DNA from: PKWO01 sp036384915
Lineage (GTDB): Bacteria > Pseudomonadota > Gammaproteobacteria > Burkholderiales > Burkholderiaceae_D
Assembly: GCA_036384915.1 (NCBI GenBank)
Contig: DASVLJ010000060.1
Location: 1 to 64,000 of the forward strand
Direction of reading: 5' to 3'
DNA length: 64,000 nucleotides
Under the pieces are notes generated by a model, which was given only the letters and a program-made list of their open reading frames with translations, ran no database searches and had not been told where the DNA came from. Each line of letters begins with the position of its first letter. Within the stretch, counting starts at the first letter, position 1. This document shows positions 8,034 through 17,203 of the stretch, in pieces. The translations under genes were made by a program, and so were the position numbers.

Positions 8034-9227
8034 TCAGGCGTCGGCCAGGAAAGTTTCCGCCAGGCGCACCCAGTAAGTCGCGCCTATGGGCAACAACTCG
8101 TCGTTGAAGTCATAGCTCGGATTGTGCAGGTTGCACGGGCCCAAGCCATGGCCGGCCATGCGGTGTTCGCCTTCGCCATTGCCGATGAAGACGTAGCAGC
8201 CTGCCTTGGCCTGCAGCATGAAGGCAAAATCTTCAGCGCCCATCGTGGGTTCGACCTTGTCGTTGACCTTGTCTTTGCCCACCATGGCCTGCAGCACCTC
8301 GACGGCGAAACGGGTTTCCTGTTCGTGGTTGATCAGGGGCGGGTAATTGCGCTTGAATTTGAAATCGATCTCGGCATCGAAGGCTGCAGCCGTGTGTTCG
8401 GCGATTTCCTTCATGCGCGTTTCCATCATGTCGAGCACGTCGAGGCCGAAGGTGCGCACGGTGCCGACCAGCGTCGCTTCGTCGGGCACGATGTTGGTGG
8501 CGCTGCCGGAATGGATTTGCGTCACCGAGAGCACGGCCGGCAGCAGGGGATTGCGGTTGCGGCTGACGATGGTTTGCCAGGCCTGCACGATCTGCACGGC
8601 GGCCAGGATGGGGTCGATGCCCTTGTGCGGTTGCGCCGCGTGGCAACCCTTGCCGCGCACGGTGACTTCGAATTCGTTGGACGATGCCATCATCGGCCCG
8701 GCTGTGACACCGAAGGTGCCGACCGGCTGGCCCGGCCAGTTGTGCATGCCGAACACGGCTTCCATCGGGTATTTGTCGAACAAACCGTCTTCGATCATCT
8801 TGCGCGCACCGCCGCCGCCTTCTTCCGCCGGCTGGAAAATCACATAGACCGTACCATCGAAATTGCGGTGCTTGGCCAGATAGTGCGCCGCCCCGAGCAG
8901 CATCGCCGTATGGCCGTCATGGCCGCAGGCGTGCATCTTGCCTGCATGCTTCGAGGCGTGGTCGAAAGCATTGACTTCTTGCAGCGGCAGCGCGTCCATG
9001 TCGGCGCGCAAGCCGACGGCGCGTTTGCTGCTGCCGTTCTTGATGATGCCGACCACGCCCGTCACGCCCAGACCGCGTACAATGGGGATGTCCCATTCGG
9101 TCAGTTTTTTTGCCACGATATCGGCGGTGCGGTTTTCTTCGAAGCACAGTTCGGGATGCGCATGGATGTCGCGCCGGATGGCCTGGATTTCAGACTGGAA
9201 CGCGACGATGGGATCGATTAATTTCAT
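8034..9227 (-). CDS. M20 family amidohydrolase (hippurate hydrolase-like)
   Basis: 397 residues, usual for the M20D group (hippuricase, IAA-amino acid hydrolase). The metal-site motifs are MHACGHDGHTAMLLGAA and QPAEEGGGGARKMIEDG, with the late TMGAEDFAFML and CNLHNPSYDFND motifs. The enzyme removes an acyl group from N-acyl amino acids or similar amides and needs two divalent metals; it is probably cytosolic. GGAG lies just upstream of the ATG. It converges with the dehydrogenase gene, with 52 bases between stops. The substrate is uncertain. Confidence 0.93.
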   Translation of the reverse strand: MKLIDPIVAFQSEIQAIRRDIHAHPELCFEENRTADIVAKKLTEWDIPIVRGLGVTGVVGIIKNGSSKRAVGLRADMDALPLQEVNAFDHASKHAGKMHACGHDGHTAMLLGAAHYLAKHRNFDGTVYVIFQPAEEGGGGARKMIEDGLFDKYPMEAVFGMHNWPGQPVGTFGVTAGPMMASSNEFEVTVRGKGCHAAQPHKGIDPILAAVQIVQAWQTIVSRNRNPLLPAVLSVTQIHSGSATNIVPDEATLVGTVRTFGLDVLDMMETRMKEIAEHTAAAFDAEIDFKFKRNYPPLINHEQETRFAVEVLQAMVGKDKVNDKVEPTMGAEDFAFMLQAKAGCYVFIGNGEGEHRMAGHGLGPCNLHNPSYDFNDELLPIGATYWVRLAETFLADA

Positions 9228-9261
9228 GTCAACTCCATGACCCTTTTTGAGGGACTGTTAT

Positions 9262-9554
9262 GAGCCTGCTTAGGGCCTGTTTGGTATGCACGTTCGAGCG
9301 AAAAGGGATGCAGTGCAAGGCGCGGCGCTTGCTCAGGGTGGTTCCCTGAGCAAGCGCCGCAACACCGCAATGCGCCCTTTTCGCTCGAACCCTCCGGGCA
9401 GGCGGATCGCCGCACCGCCCGAAACCGGTCGCTTGCGTTGTTGCGGCTCCTCGCCGTAGTGCCGCTACGACTCGTCGCCGCGCCTAGCATTCGACCGGTT
9501 TCGGGTGGGCGGCAACCCGACTGCGTGCACACCAAACAGGCCCTAAGCAGGCTC
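9262..9554. mobile_element. MITE-like nested-palindrome element with 31-bp terminal inverted repeats
   Basis: The ends 9262-9292 and 9524-9554 are inverted copies with one mismatch in 31; the outer 24 bases are identical. Inside are two big hairpins. The first uses 9293-9307 with 9375-9389 (15/15) and 9322-9338 with 9344-9360 (17/17, 5-base loop). The second uses 9418-9431 with 9492-9505 (14/14), plus a small inner CGTAG/CTACG stem. No convincing gene lies inside. The flanks CTGTTAT (left) and CTGTCAT (right) could be a decayed target duplication. It fills most of the 461-base gap between the amidohydrolase and the oxidoreductase; the remainder shows nothing I recognise. Confidence 0.75.
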
Positions 9555-9688
9555 TGTCATTATAGGCTGCGATGAACAGCCGAGCTTGTCACTATACCGG
9601 GAGACGGGAAATTGTGCGGTGGCAATCATGCTGCATAGCGCAATGACGGCACTCGGTATACCATATGGTCAAAAATGGGAAAGATTGC

Positions 9689-11773
9689 ATGAGCACCACC
9701 ACCATCGTTCGGGCAGCTTGCCCGCATGACTGCCCCGATACCTGCGCCTTGCTCGTGACTGTGAAGGATGGCATTGCCACCGAGGTCAAGGGCGATCCGG
9801 AGCATCCGCCGACGTCCGGCGTGCTATGCACCAAGGTGTCGCGCTATACCGAACGCACCTATCATAAGGACAGGCTGCTGTACCCGATGAAGCGCGTCGG
9901 GCCCAAGGGGGCGGGGCAGTTCGCGCGCATCAGCTGGGATGAGGCGCTCGATACCATTGCCGCGCGCCTGAAGGCGTTGAGCGATCCGCAGGCACTGCTG
10001 CCCTACAGCTATGCCGGCACGATGGGTCTGGTGCAGGGCGAGGCGATGGCGGGACGCTTTTTCAACAAGTTCGGCGCCTCGCTGTTGGACCGCACCATAT
10101 GCGCCACGGCCGGCGGGGTAGGCTACGCCTATACGATAGGTGCGCGCATCGGCACCGATCTGGAGCAGTTCCAGAGCGCCAAACTGATCTTGATCTGGGG
10201 CGGCAATCCGATTGCCTCCAACCTGCATTTCTGGATGCGCGCGCAGGAAGCCAAGCGCAACGGCGCGGTGCTGGTGGCAATCGACCCTTACCGTTCGTTG
10301 ACCGCAGAGAAGTGCCAGCATCACGTGGCGCTTTTGCCTGGGACCGATGCGGCCCTGGCGCTGGGTATGATGCATGTCCTGATCCGCGACGATTTGCTCG
10401 ACCATGATTACATCGCGCGCCATACTCTGGGCTTCGAGGCCTTGCGCGAGCGTATGGCAGAATGGACTCCCGAACGCACCGCGCAAGTGTGCGGGATCAC
10501 GGCGGAGCAGGTCGAATGGCTGGGCCGGCTGTATGGCGAAACGGCCAAGCGCGGCGAACCGGTCGCGATCCGCACCAATTACGGCTTGCAGCGCACGCAT
10601 GGCGGCGGAATGGCTATCCGCAATATCACTTGCCTGCCGGCCCTGGTCGGCGCCTGGCGCCATGCGGCCGGCGGCGTGCAGCTTTCGACCTCCGACAGCT
10701 TCCCGCGCGACGCCGCGGCCTTGCAGCGGCCCGACCTGAAGCCGGCCGGCGCGGCCCCGCGCACGATCAATATGAGTACGATAGGCGACGATCTGCTGCG
10801 CGAAGCCTCGCCCGAATTCGGCCCGCGCGTGCAGGCCGTGATCGTCTACAATTCCAATCCCGTGGCGGTCGCGCCGGAGTCCGGCAAGGTGGCCCGGGGT
10901 TTTGCCCGCGAGGACTTGTTCACCGTGGTGCTGGAACACTTCCAGACCGATACGGCCGACTATGCCGACATCGTGCTGCCGGCCACCACCCAGCTCGAAC
11001 ACACCGACGTGCATTCGACCTACGGCCATACCTATATGATGGCCAATAATCCCGCGATCGCACCCTTGGGCGAGGCCAAGCCGAACACGGAGATATTCCG
11101 CCTGCTGGCGGCGCGCATGGGGTATGAAGATGCCTGTTTCCGCGACAGCGATGACGAGATCGCCGCTGTGGCGTTCAACAACAAGGATCAGCGCGCCATC
11201 CATTTCGATTGGGAATCGTTGAAGCGCAAGGGGTGGCAAAAACTGAACCTGCCCGAGGCGCCGTTCGCCGAGGGCGACTTCCGCACGCCCTCGGGCAAGT
11301 GCGAGTTTTACAGCGAGCGTATGAAGGCCGATGGGTTCGACCCTTTGCCCACCTATATCGCACCCTACGAATCGCTTGCGAGTGCGCCGGAGTTGGCGGC
11401 CAGGTATCCGCTGGCGATGATTTCGCCGCCGGCGCGCAACTTCCTCAATTCGAGTTTCGTCAATGTGCAAAGCTTGCGCAATACCGAGGGCGAGCCGCAT
11501 CTCGACATCCACCCCGGGGATGCCGCCGTGCGCGGCATTGCGCAGGACGACATCGTGCGCATCTTCAATGACCGGGGCTCGTTCACGGCAAAGGCGCGTG
11601 TCACCGACAAGGCCAGGCCGGGCCTGGTGGTGGGCCTGTCGATCTGGTGGAAGAAGCTGGCGCAAGACGGCAAGAATGCCAACGAGGTGACGAGCCAGCG
11701 CCTGACCGACATGGGGCGCGGACCGACCTTCTACGATCTGCTGGTGCAGGTCGAGAAAGCCGGCTCGATTTGA
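9689..11773 (+). CDS. Molybdopterin oxidoreductase family protein
   Basis: About 694 residues from ATG 9689 (GGAAAG upstream); an in-frame ATG at 9665 adds eight residues. The N-terminal 4Fe-4S module is visible as CPHDCPDTCALL with the fourth Cys in SGVLCTKVS. Next come the molybdopterin domains (YSYAGTMGLVQGEAM, then ILIWGGNPIASN and DIVLPATTQLEHTDVHSTYG) and the C-terminal molydop-binding domain (LDIHPGDAAVRGI, DDIVRIFNDRGSFTAKARV). There is no Tat signal, so it should be cytoplasmic. Substrate and redox partner are unknown, and no electron-transfer subunit is adjacent. Its stop overlaps the start of the next gene. Confidence 0.93.
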   Translation: MSTTTIVRAACPHDCPDTCALLVTVKDGIATEVKGDPEHPPTSGVLCTKVSRYTERTYHKDRLLYPMKRVGPKGAGQFARISWDEALDTIAARLKALSDPQALLPYSYAGTMGLVQGEAMAGRFFNKFGASLLDRTICATAGGVGYAYTIGARIGTDLEQFQSAKLILIWGGNPIASNLHFWMRAQEAKRNGAVLVAIDPYRSLTAEKCQHHVALLPGTDAALALGMMHVLIRDDLLDHDYIARHTLGFEALRERMAEWTPERTAQVCGITAEQVEWLGRLYGETAKRGEPVAIRTNYGLQRTHGGGMAIRNITCLPALVGAWRHAAGGVQLSTSDSFPRDAAALQRPDLKPAGAAPRTINMSTIGDDLLREASPEFGPRVQAVIVYNSNPVAVAPESGKVARGFAREDLFTVVLEHFQTDTADYADIVLPATTQLEHTDVHSTYGHTYMMANNPAIAPLGEAKPNTEIFRLLAARMGYEDACFRDSDDEIAAVAFNNKDQRAIHFDWESLKRKGWQKLNLPEAPFAEGDFRTPSGKCEFYSERMKADGFDPLPTYIAPYESLASAPELAARYPLAMISPPARNFLNSSFVNVQSLRNTEGEPHLDIHPGDAAVRGIAQDDIVRIFNDRGSFTAKARVTDKARPGLVVGLSIWWKKLAQDGKNANEVTSQRLTDMGRGPTFYDLLVQVEKAGSI

Positions 11774-12840
11774 GCCTGTTGCGCGCGGCGTTTCTTTTCA
11801 TCTTGGCGGCGGCCCTGGGCGGGTGCGCCGAGATCCGCTATTACGCACAAGCCGTCCACGGCGAATTATCGGTGCTGGGTTCGGCCAGGCCCATATCCGA
11901 AGTGCTCGCCGATCCGCAAACCGACGGCAAGCTGAGGGAACGCCTGCAAAAGGTGCAGCAAATCCGCGCCTTTGCCGTCAGCGAATTGGATTTGCCCGAT
12001 AACGGCAGCTATCAATCCTATGCCGACTTGAAGCGCCGCTATGTACTGTGGAATGTGGTTGCCACGCCCGAGCTGTCCTTGAAGGCCCGGCAGTGGTGCT
12101 TCCCCATTGCGGGATGCGTGTCTTACCGCGGTTATTACCGCGAATCCGATGCCGATGCCTTCGCGGAAAATTTACGCCGTGAAGGCGACGACGTCATGGT
12201 GGGCGGCGTGCCGGCCTATTCTACGCTGGGCTGGTTCAGCGACCCGGTGCTGTCGACCTTCGTCAACGATTCCGACGCCGAACTGGCACGCATGATCTTC
12301 CATGAATTGGCACACCAGACCGTGTATGCCAGGGGCGATTCGCAATTCAACGAAGCCTTTGCCACGGCGGTGGAAGAGGCCGGCGTTACGCTATGGCTGG
12401 AACAGCACGGCGACGACAAGTTGCGTCGGTCATACGCGGGCCGGGAAAAGCGCGAGACCGACTTTCTGGCCTTGCTGCTGGATACGCGCAAGAAATTGGA
12501 AGCCGACTATGCCAGCAATGCAAGCGACGACGACAAACGTATGCGCAAGGCGGCGATCTTTGCCGAGCTGCGCGACGAATACCAGGGCGTGAAGGCTTCG
12601 TGGGGCGGTTATACAGGGTATGACGCCTGGTTTGCGCGCCCGCTCAACAACGCCAATCTGGCCTTGCTTGCGACGTATCACGATTATGTGCCGGCCTTCC
12701 GCGCGCTGTTGCGGCAAGCAGGCAGTTTCCCGAAGTTCTACGATGCCGTGCGAGAATTGGCCGAACTGGATATCGACGAGCGGCGCGAACGTTTGAAGGC
12801 TCTGCTCCCCGTCACGCAATTGCCACCCAAGATCCAATAA
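11770..12840 (+). CDS. Zinc-dependent aminopeptidase-like lipoprotein (DUF2265)
   Basis: 356 residues from TTG 11770, which overlaps the previous stop as TTGA and gives a lipoprotein signal (LSLLRAAFLFILAAALGGCA, lipobox Cys19). A zinc-protease motif HELAHQ is at about 178-183, and the family motif FNEAFATAVEEAG supplies the expected downstream Glu. It matches the family annotated as putative zinc-dependent aminopeptidase. The likely location is the periplasm, anchored to a membrane. A longer start at 11647 would run inside the oxidoreductase gene and destroy the signal peptide, so I reject it. The stop overlaps the next ATG by one base (TAATG). Confidence 0.85.
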   Translation: MSLLRAAFLFILAAALGGCAEIRYYAQAVHGELSVLGSARPISEVLADPQTDGKLRERLQKVQQIRAFAVSELDLPDNGSYQSYADLKRRYVLWNVVATPELSLKARQWCFPIAGCVSYRGYYRESDADAFAENLRREGDDVMVGGVPAYSTLGWFSDPVLSTFVNDSDAELARMIFHELAHQTVYARGDSQFNEAFATAVEEAGVTLWLEQHGDDKLRRSYAGREKRETDFLALLLDTRKKLEADYASNASDDDKRMRKAAIFAELRDEYQGVKASWGGYTGYDAWFARPLNNANLALLATYHDYVPAFRALLRQAGSFPKFYDAVRELAELDIDERRERLKALLPVTQLPPKIQ

Positions 12841-15401
12841 TGCGCTTCGACGTAGACCTGCACCGCAGCACCATCGCATTGCCGCAACGTCTGGCAGGCG
12901 GCGGTTCCATGGAAATGAGCGTGGTCGATGCCGGGCCGGATCAGGGCGACAAATATGCCGCCCCGACCATGGTTTTCATCCACGGCTTTGGCGGCCGCGC
13001 GGCGTATTGGGAATACCAGCTCGAGCAATTCCACGAGCACTATCGCGTCGTGGCGCTCGATCTGCGCGGGCACGGCTACACTGATGCGCCCACGGCGGCC
13101 GAGGGCGCGCGATACGACGTGCCCGAGCTGGTCGGTGACATCGAAGCGGCGCTGGAAATCTTGCGTGTGCCCGAGCGGTTCATCCTCGTGTGCCACTCCT
13201 TCGGCGGCGCATTGTCGTCTTATTTCGTCAAGCAGCATCCTGAACGCGTCTCGGCCCTGGTCATTATCGCCTCGGCGGTGCGCTTCCAGTTGCGCTGGGC
13301 CGGACGCATGCTGCTGCGCGTGCCCCCCGGCGTGCTGACCTGGGTGCGCGAAGTGTTGCCACTGTTCGGTTTCAATGCCGCGCGCGTCTACCCGCCGGCG
13401 CACGTGGTTTATCTGCAGAATCGCAACGGCCTGTCCAGTTGGGATGGTGCGGAATTGCTGCGCGCCCTACGTGTCCCCACCATGGTGATCCTGGGCCAGC
13501 GCGACAACCTGTTTTCCGATGCTTCATACAAGGAAGTCGCCAAGCTCGTGCCCGGCGCGGAGCAAGTGGTGATCCCGGTATCGGCGCACCAGGTGATGGT
13601 GGAACGGCCCGATGCGGTCAACCGTGCCATCGAACGCTTCCTGGCGGCGCAGCGCGATCCGATGGAATTGCTGGAAGAAAAGGCCCGGCACAAGGCGGAA
13701 CGGCGCGCCGCGCGCAAGGCCCTGGAAGCGGAGCGGCCCTGGCTCAAGTTCTATGATAGCCGTACGCCGTACTGGATACGGCAGCCGAGCGTGCCGCTGA
13801 CGCGTTTGCTCGAAGCGACGGCGCGGCGCTTTGCCAAGACACCGGCAATCGATTATTTCGGCCGGCGCATCAAGTGGCGGGAATTGGACAAGCTGGTGAA
13901 CCGCTTTGCGCACGGCTTGCTGTCGCTCGATGTGAAACCGGGCGAGCGTGTGATGCTGGCGCTGCCCAATACGCCGCACTGGATCATTGCCTACTTTGCC
14001 GCGCAAAAGATCGGGGCGGTACCAGTCTTGTCCGACGCCGACACCTCCATCGGGATATTGATGGCGCGCATGAAAGAAACGCGCTGCGTCGTGCTGGTTG
14101 CCGCCAGTCGCAGCTACGATGGCTGGCGCGCGGCCTCGTTCGGCATCGCATGCGAAGGCTTGCGCGCTATCGTGTTCGCGTCGCAGATGGATTACCTGGG
14201 CTGGGAAGAGAAGATTCGCTTCGCCTTGCTGCGTAATGTGCAGCAGGGACACTGGCTGCCGTGGTTCCGCGGCAATCAGGAAGCGGGTGAAACAGGAAAG
14301 GGTAGGCCGCGCCTGCTGCATTTCAAGACACTGCTTTCGCGTGGTTTGACGGTTCCTCCTTTGCACGTGGCCGAAGTGGGCGACGTGGCGGCCATCGCTT
14401 ATACCTATGGCACGAGTGGCACGGCGCTGCCGGTACCGTTGACGCACAGCAATCTTGCTTCCAACGCGCTGCAACTGCGCCATTGGCTTCCGGAATCTCG
14501 TCCCGGCGACGAACGCTTCCTGGCGCATCAGCCGTTTGCGTCCGCCTATGGCCTGACCGGGTTGCTGCACCTTGCCGTCTATCTTGGCGCCACGCTGATG
14601 CTTTTGCCCGACAACGACATTCCGCAACTGTTGCGCACGGTGCGGCGCACGCGCCCGACCTACTTCCCCACGACGCCGCGCATGGTGCGCCACCTGACGC
14701 ATACGCAAGGTGTGCGCGGCTACGGCCTGGCTTCGATCCGCGTTTGTGCGGTCAGCGGCTCGCCCCTGCCGCAAGAGATACGCGAGGAATTCGAAAAGAT
14801 CACGCGTGGCCGCCTCATTGAAGCTTATGGCCTGACCGAGGCTGCGCCGGCTGCTCTGGCCATGCCCTTGGCGGCGCGGCGCCAGATCGGCTCGGTCGGG
14901 CTGCCCTTGCCCGATACGCAGGCCAGGATCGTCGATCTCGACCATGGCGACGAGGCTGGAGTGGATACCTGGGGAGAGTTGTGGATCCGTGGTCCGCAAG
15001 TGTTTGCCGGCTACGACGATTTGGACGGCAAGCGCGCCGGCTTGAACGCGGTGCGGCTGCATGGCGGCTGGCTCGCCACGGGCGATATCGCATCCATGGA
15101 CGAGGATGGCTTTTTCACCGTGATCGACCGCAAGGACAATATGCTGCTGCGCAATGGGCAGCGGGTGTTCCCGCGCCAAGTCGAGGAAGTACTGTTCGAA
15201 CACCCCGCCATTGCCTTGGCCCAGGTGCGGCGTGAGCAGGACGAGGAGGGCGCGACCCATTTGCGTGCACGCGTTATATTGCATCGCAACATGCGTATCC
15301 CGTTAGATGAACTGTTCGAATACTGCGCAAAACGCTTGCACGCAAGCGCGGTGCCCGATAGCATCGAGATTGAAGAGCAGAATTCCGGCGATTTTCCTTG
15401 A
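12840..15401 (+). CDS. Fusion of alpha/beta-hydrolase and acyl-CoA-synthetase-like AMP-binding domain
   Basis: 853 residues. The N-terminal half (about 30-275) is an alpha/beta-hydrolase with oxyanion motif FIHGFGGRAAYW, nucleophile elbow CHSFGG (Ser120), Asp222 (GQRDNLF) and His250 (SAHQVM). A charged linker (about 280-305) joins an AMP-binding domain (about 320-840) with YGLTEAAPAA, TGD and RKDNMLLRNGQRVFPRQVEE motifs. The ATP P-loop is degenerate (TYGTSGTALPVPLTH, about 522-536, lacking the usual Lys). The protein stops before the C-terminal catalytic Lys motif seen in the neighbouring ligase. Domain order recalls OleBC beta-lactone fusions, but no oleA or oleD is present. It is coupled to the lipoprotein gene by a one-base overlap. 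Confidence 0.88.
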   Translation: MRFDVDLHRSTIALPQRLAGGGSMEMSVVDAGPDQGDKYAAPTMVFIHGFGGRAAYWEYQLEQFHEHYRVVALDLRGHGYTDAPTAAEGARYDVPELVGDIEAALEILRVPERFILVCHSFGGALSSYFVKQHPERVSALVIIASAVRFQLRWAGRMLLRVPPGVLTWVREVLPLFGFNAARVYPPAHVVYLQNRNGLSSWDGAELLRALRVPTMVILGQRDNLFSDASYKEVAKLVPGAEQVVIPVSAHQVMVERPDAVNRAIERFLAAQRDPMELLEEKARHKAERRAARKALEAERPWLKFYDSRTPYWIRQPSVPLTRLLEATARRFAKTPAIDYFGRRIKWRELDKLVNRFAHGLLSLDVKPGERVMLALPNTPHWIIAYFAAQKIGAVPVLSDADTSIGILMARMKETRCVVLVAASRSYDGWRAASFGIACEGLRAIVFASQMDYLGWEEKIRFALLRNVQQGHWLPWFRGNQEAGETGKGRPRLLHFKTLLSRGLTVPPLHVAEVGDVAAIAYTYGTSGTALPVPLTHSNLASNALQLRHWLPESRPGDERFLAHQPFASAYGLTGLLHLAVYLGATLMLLPDNDIPQLLRTVRRTRPTYFPTTPRMVRHLTHTQGVRGYGLASIRVCAVSGSPLPQEIREEFEKITRGRLIEAYGLTEAAPAALAMPLAARRQIGSVGLPLPDTQARIVDLDHGDEAGVDTWGELWIRGPQVFAGYDDLDGKRAGLNAVRLHGGWLATGDIASMDEDGFFTVIDRKDNMLLRNGQRVFPRQVEEVLFEHPAIALAQVRREQDEEGATHLRARVILHRNMRIPLDELFEYCAKRLHASAVPDSIEIEEQNSGDFP

Positions 15402-15451
15402 TCGTCCGGGATTTGTTTGCCTAAAACAGATAACAACGAAACGAGACACAC

Positions 15452-17134
15452 ATGGAAAGATTTTGGCTGAAGAGTTACCCGAAGGGCGTCCCGGCGGATA
15501 TCGATTACACGCAATACCGTTCCCTGGTGCATTTGCTTGAAGAGGCGTTCCGCAAGTATGCCGCCCGCGATGCCTACGCCTGCATGGGCAAGCACATCAC
15601 CTATGGCGAAGTCGATGCGATGTCGGTCAAGCTCGGCGCCTGGCTGCAGTCGCGCGGCTTGCAAAAGGGCGCGCGCGTGGCCGTGATGATGCCAAACGTG
15701 CTGCAATACCCGATCACGATTGCCGCCATCTTGCGCGCCGGCTATACCGTAGTCAATGTCAACCCGCTCTATACGCCGCGCGAACTGGAACACCAGTTGA
15801 ACGATTCGGGGGCCGAAGCCATCGTCATCCTGGAAAACTTCGCTGTTACGCTCGAGCATGCACTGCCCAAGACGCCCAAGATCAAGCATATCGTGGTTGC
15901 CACCTTGGGCGACCTGCTCGGCTTGAAGGGGCTGGTGGTCAATTTCGTGGCGCGCAACGTCAAGAAGCTGGTGCCGGCGTTTTCATTGCCCAATGCGGTG
16001 CCGTTCAAGCAAGCCCTTGCCGAGGGGGCGCGCATGAGCCTTAAGCCGGTTGAGCTTGGCCATGACGATGTCGCCTTCCTGCAATACACGGGGGGCACGA
16101 CCGGCGTATCGAAGGGCGCCACGCTGACGCATCGCAATATCATCGCCAACGTGCTGCAATCGGAAAGCTGGCTGCAGCCGGCGCTGGACAAGGAACCCAA
16201 AGTCGAGCAATTGATCGTGGTGTGTGCCTTGCCGCTGTACCACATCTTTGCGTTGACCTCGTGCTGCCTGCTCGGCACGCGCGCCGGTGCAATGAATATC
16301 CTGATTCCGAACCCGCGCGCCATTCCTGAGTTCATCAAGGAGCTGGCAAAGTACAAATTCAATATGTTCCCGGCCGTGAATACCTTGTTCAACGGCTTGC
16401 TGAATAATCCCGACTTTGCCAAGTTGGACTTCTCCGGCCTCAAGGTATCGAATGGCGGCGGCATGGCCGTGCAGCGGCCCGTCGCCGAGCGCTGGTTCCA
16501 GGTTACCGGCTGCCCGATCGCGGAAGGTTACGGCTTGTCCGAAACTTCGCCGCTGGCGACTTGCAACCCGGCCGATGCGACCGAGTACAGCGGCACTATC
16601 GGCCTGCCGGCGCCATCGACCGAGATTGCCATTCTTGACGACGACGGCAAGCCCGTGCCGCTGGGCGAACGCGGCGAAATCGCCATCCGCGGCCCCCAGG
16701 TGATGGCGGGCTACTGGAACCGACCCGAAGAGACGGCCAAGGTCATGACGGCCGACGGCTTCTTCAAGTCGGGCGATGTGGGCATCATGGACGAGCGCGG
16801 CTACACGCGCATCGTCGACCGCAAGAAGGACATGATCCTGGTCTCGGGTTTCAACGTGTACCCGACCGAGATCGAGGAAGTCGTGGCGGGCCATCCCGGC
16901 GTGCTCGAGTGCGCCTGCATCGGTGTGCCCGACGCCAATACCGGCGAAGCGGTCAAGCTGTTCGTGGTGCGCAAGGACCCGAATCTGACGGTGGAGCAAA
17001 TGACCGAATATTGCAAGGAACAGCTCACCGCCTACAAGAAGCCCAAGTACATCGAATTCCGCACCGAGCTGCCGAAGTCGAACGTGGGCAAGATATTGCG
17101 CCGCGAGTTGCGCGACGAGAAGAAGGCCGCCTGA
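15452..17134 (+). CDS. fadD: Long-chain-fatty-acid--CoA ligase
   Basis: 560 residues, the usual FadD length. It activates fatty acids to acyl-AMP and then acyl-CoA at the inner face of the membrane. All adenylation motifs are intact: P-loop LQYTGGTTGVSKGATLTH, GYGLSETSP, SGDVGIMDERGYTRIVDRKK, GFNVYPTEIEEVV, and the C-terminal catalytic Lys in LPKSNVGKILRREL. The N-terminus (MERFWLKSYPKGVPADIDY) is typical of proteobacterial FadD. It follows the degenerate hydrolase/AMP-binding fusion by 50 bases and is closed by a strong terminator. Confidence 0.95.
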   Translation: MERFWLKSYPKGVPADIDYTQYRSLVHLLEEAFRKYAARDAYACMGKHITYGEVDAMSVKLGAWLQSRGLQKGARVAVMMPNVLQYPITIAAILRAGYTVVNVNPLYTPRELEHQLNDSGAEAIVILENFAVTLEHALPKTPKIKHIVVATLGDLLGLKGLVVNFVARNVKKLVPAFSLPNAVPFKQALAEGARMSLKPVELGHDDVAFLQYTGGTTGVSKGATLTHRNIIANVLQSESWLQPALDKEPKVEQLIVVCALPLYHIFALTSCCLLGTRAGAMNILIPNPRAIPEFIKELAKYKFNMFPAVNTLFNGLLNNPDFAKLDFSGLKVSNGGGMAVQRPVAERWFQVTGCPIAEGYGLSETSPLATCNPADATEYSGTIGLPAPSTEIAILDDDGKPVPLGERGEIAIRGPQVMAGYWNRPEETAKVMTADGFFKSGDVGIMDERGYTRIVDRKKDMILVSGFNVYPTEIEEVVAGHPGVLECACIGVPDANTGEAVKLFVVRKDPNLTVEQMTEYCKEQLTAYKKPKYIEFRTELPKSNVGKILRRELRDEKKAA

Positions 17135-17153
17135 CCGGCTTTTGCCGCAATTG

Positions 17154-17183
17154 AAAAGCCGCGCTTCCGAGCGCGGCTTTTTT
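17154..17183 (+). terminator. Rho-independent terminator after fadD
   Basis: Stem AAAGCCGCGC (17155-17164) with GCGCGGCTTT (17171-17180), six-base loop TTCCGA, followed by TTT. It lies 20 bases after the fadD stop and is in convergent position to the next gene, so it may act in both directions. Confidence 0.92.
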
Positions 17184-17203
17184 CCGCCTGTTGTTTAACC
17201 GGA

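Noticed and set aside
9293..9389. A simple rho-independent terminator after the M20 gene.
   Set aside because: It lies upstream of the M20 start codon (the gene is on the minus strand), has no T-run, and is part of a larger symmetric element with terminal inverted repeats.
12840..15401. Calling the hydrolase/AMP-binding fusion OleBC (olefin synthesis).
   Set aside because: No oleA thiolase or oleD reductase is adjacent, and the AMP-binding half lacks key ATP-site residues. Only the domain order matches.
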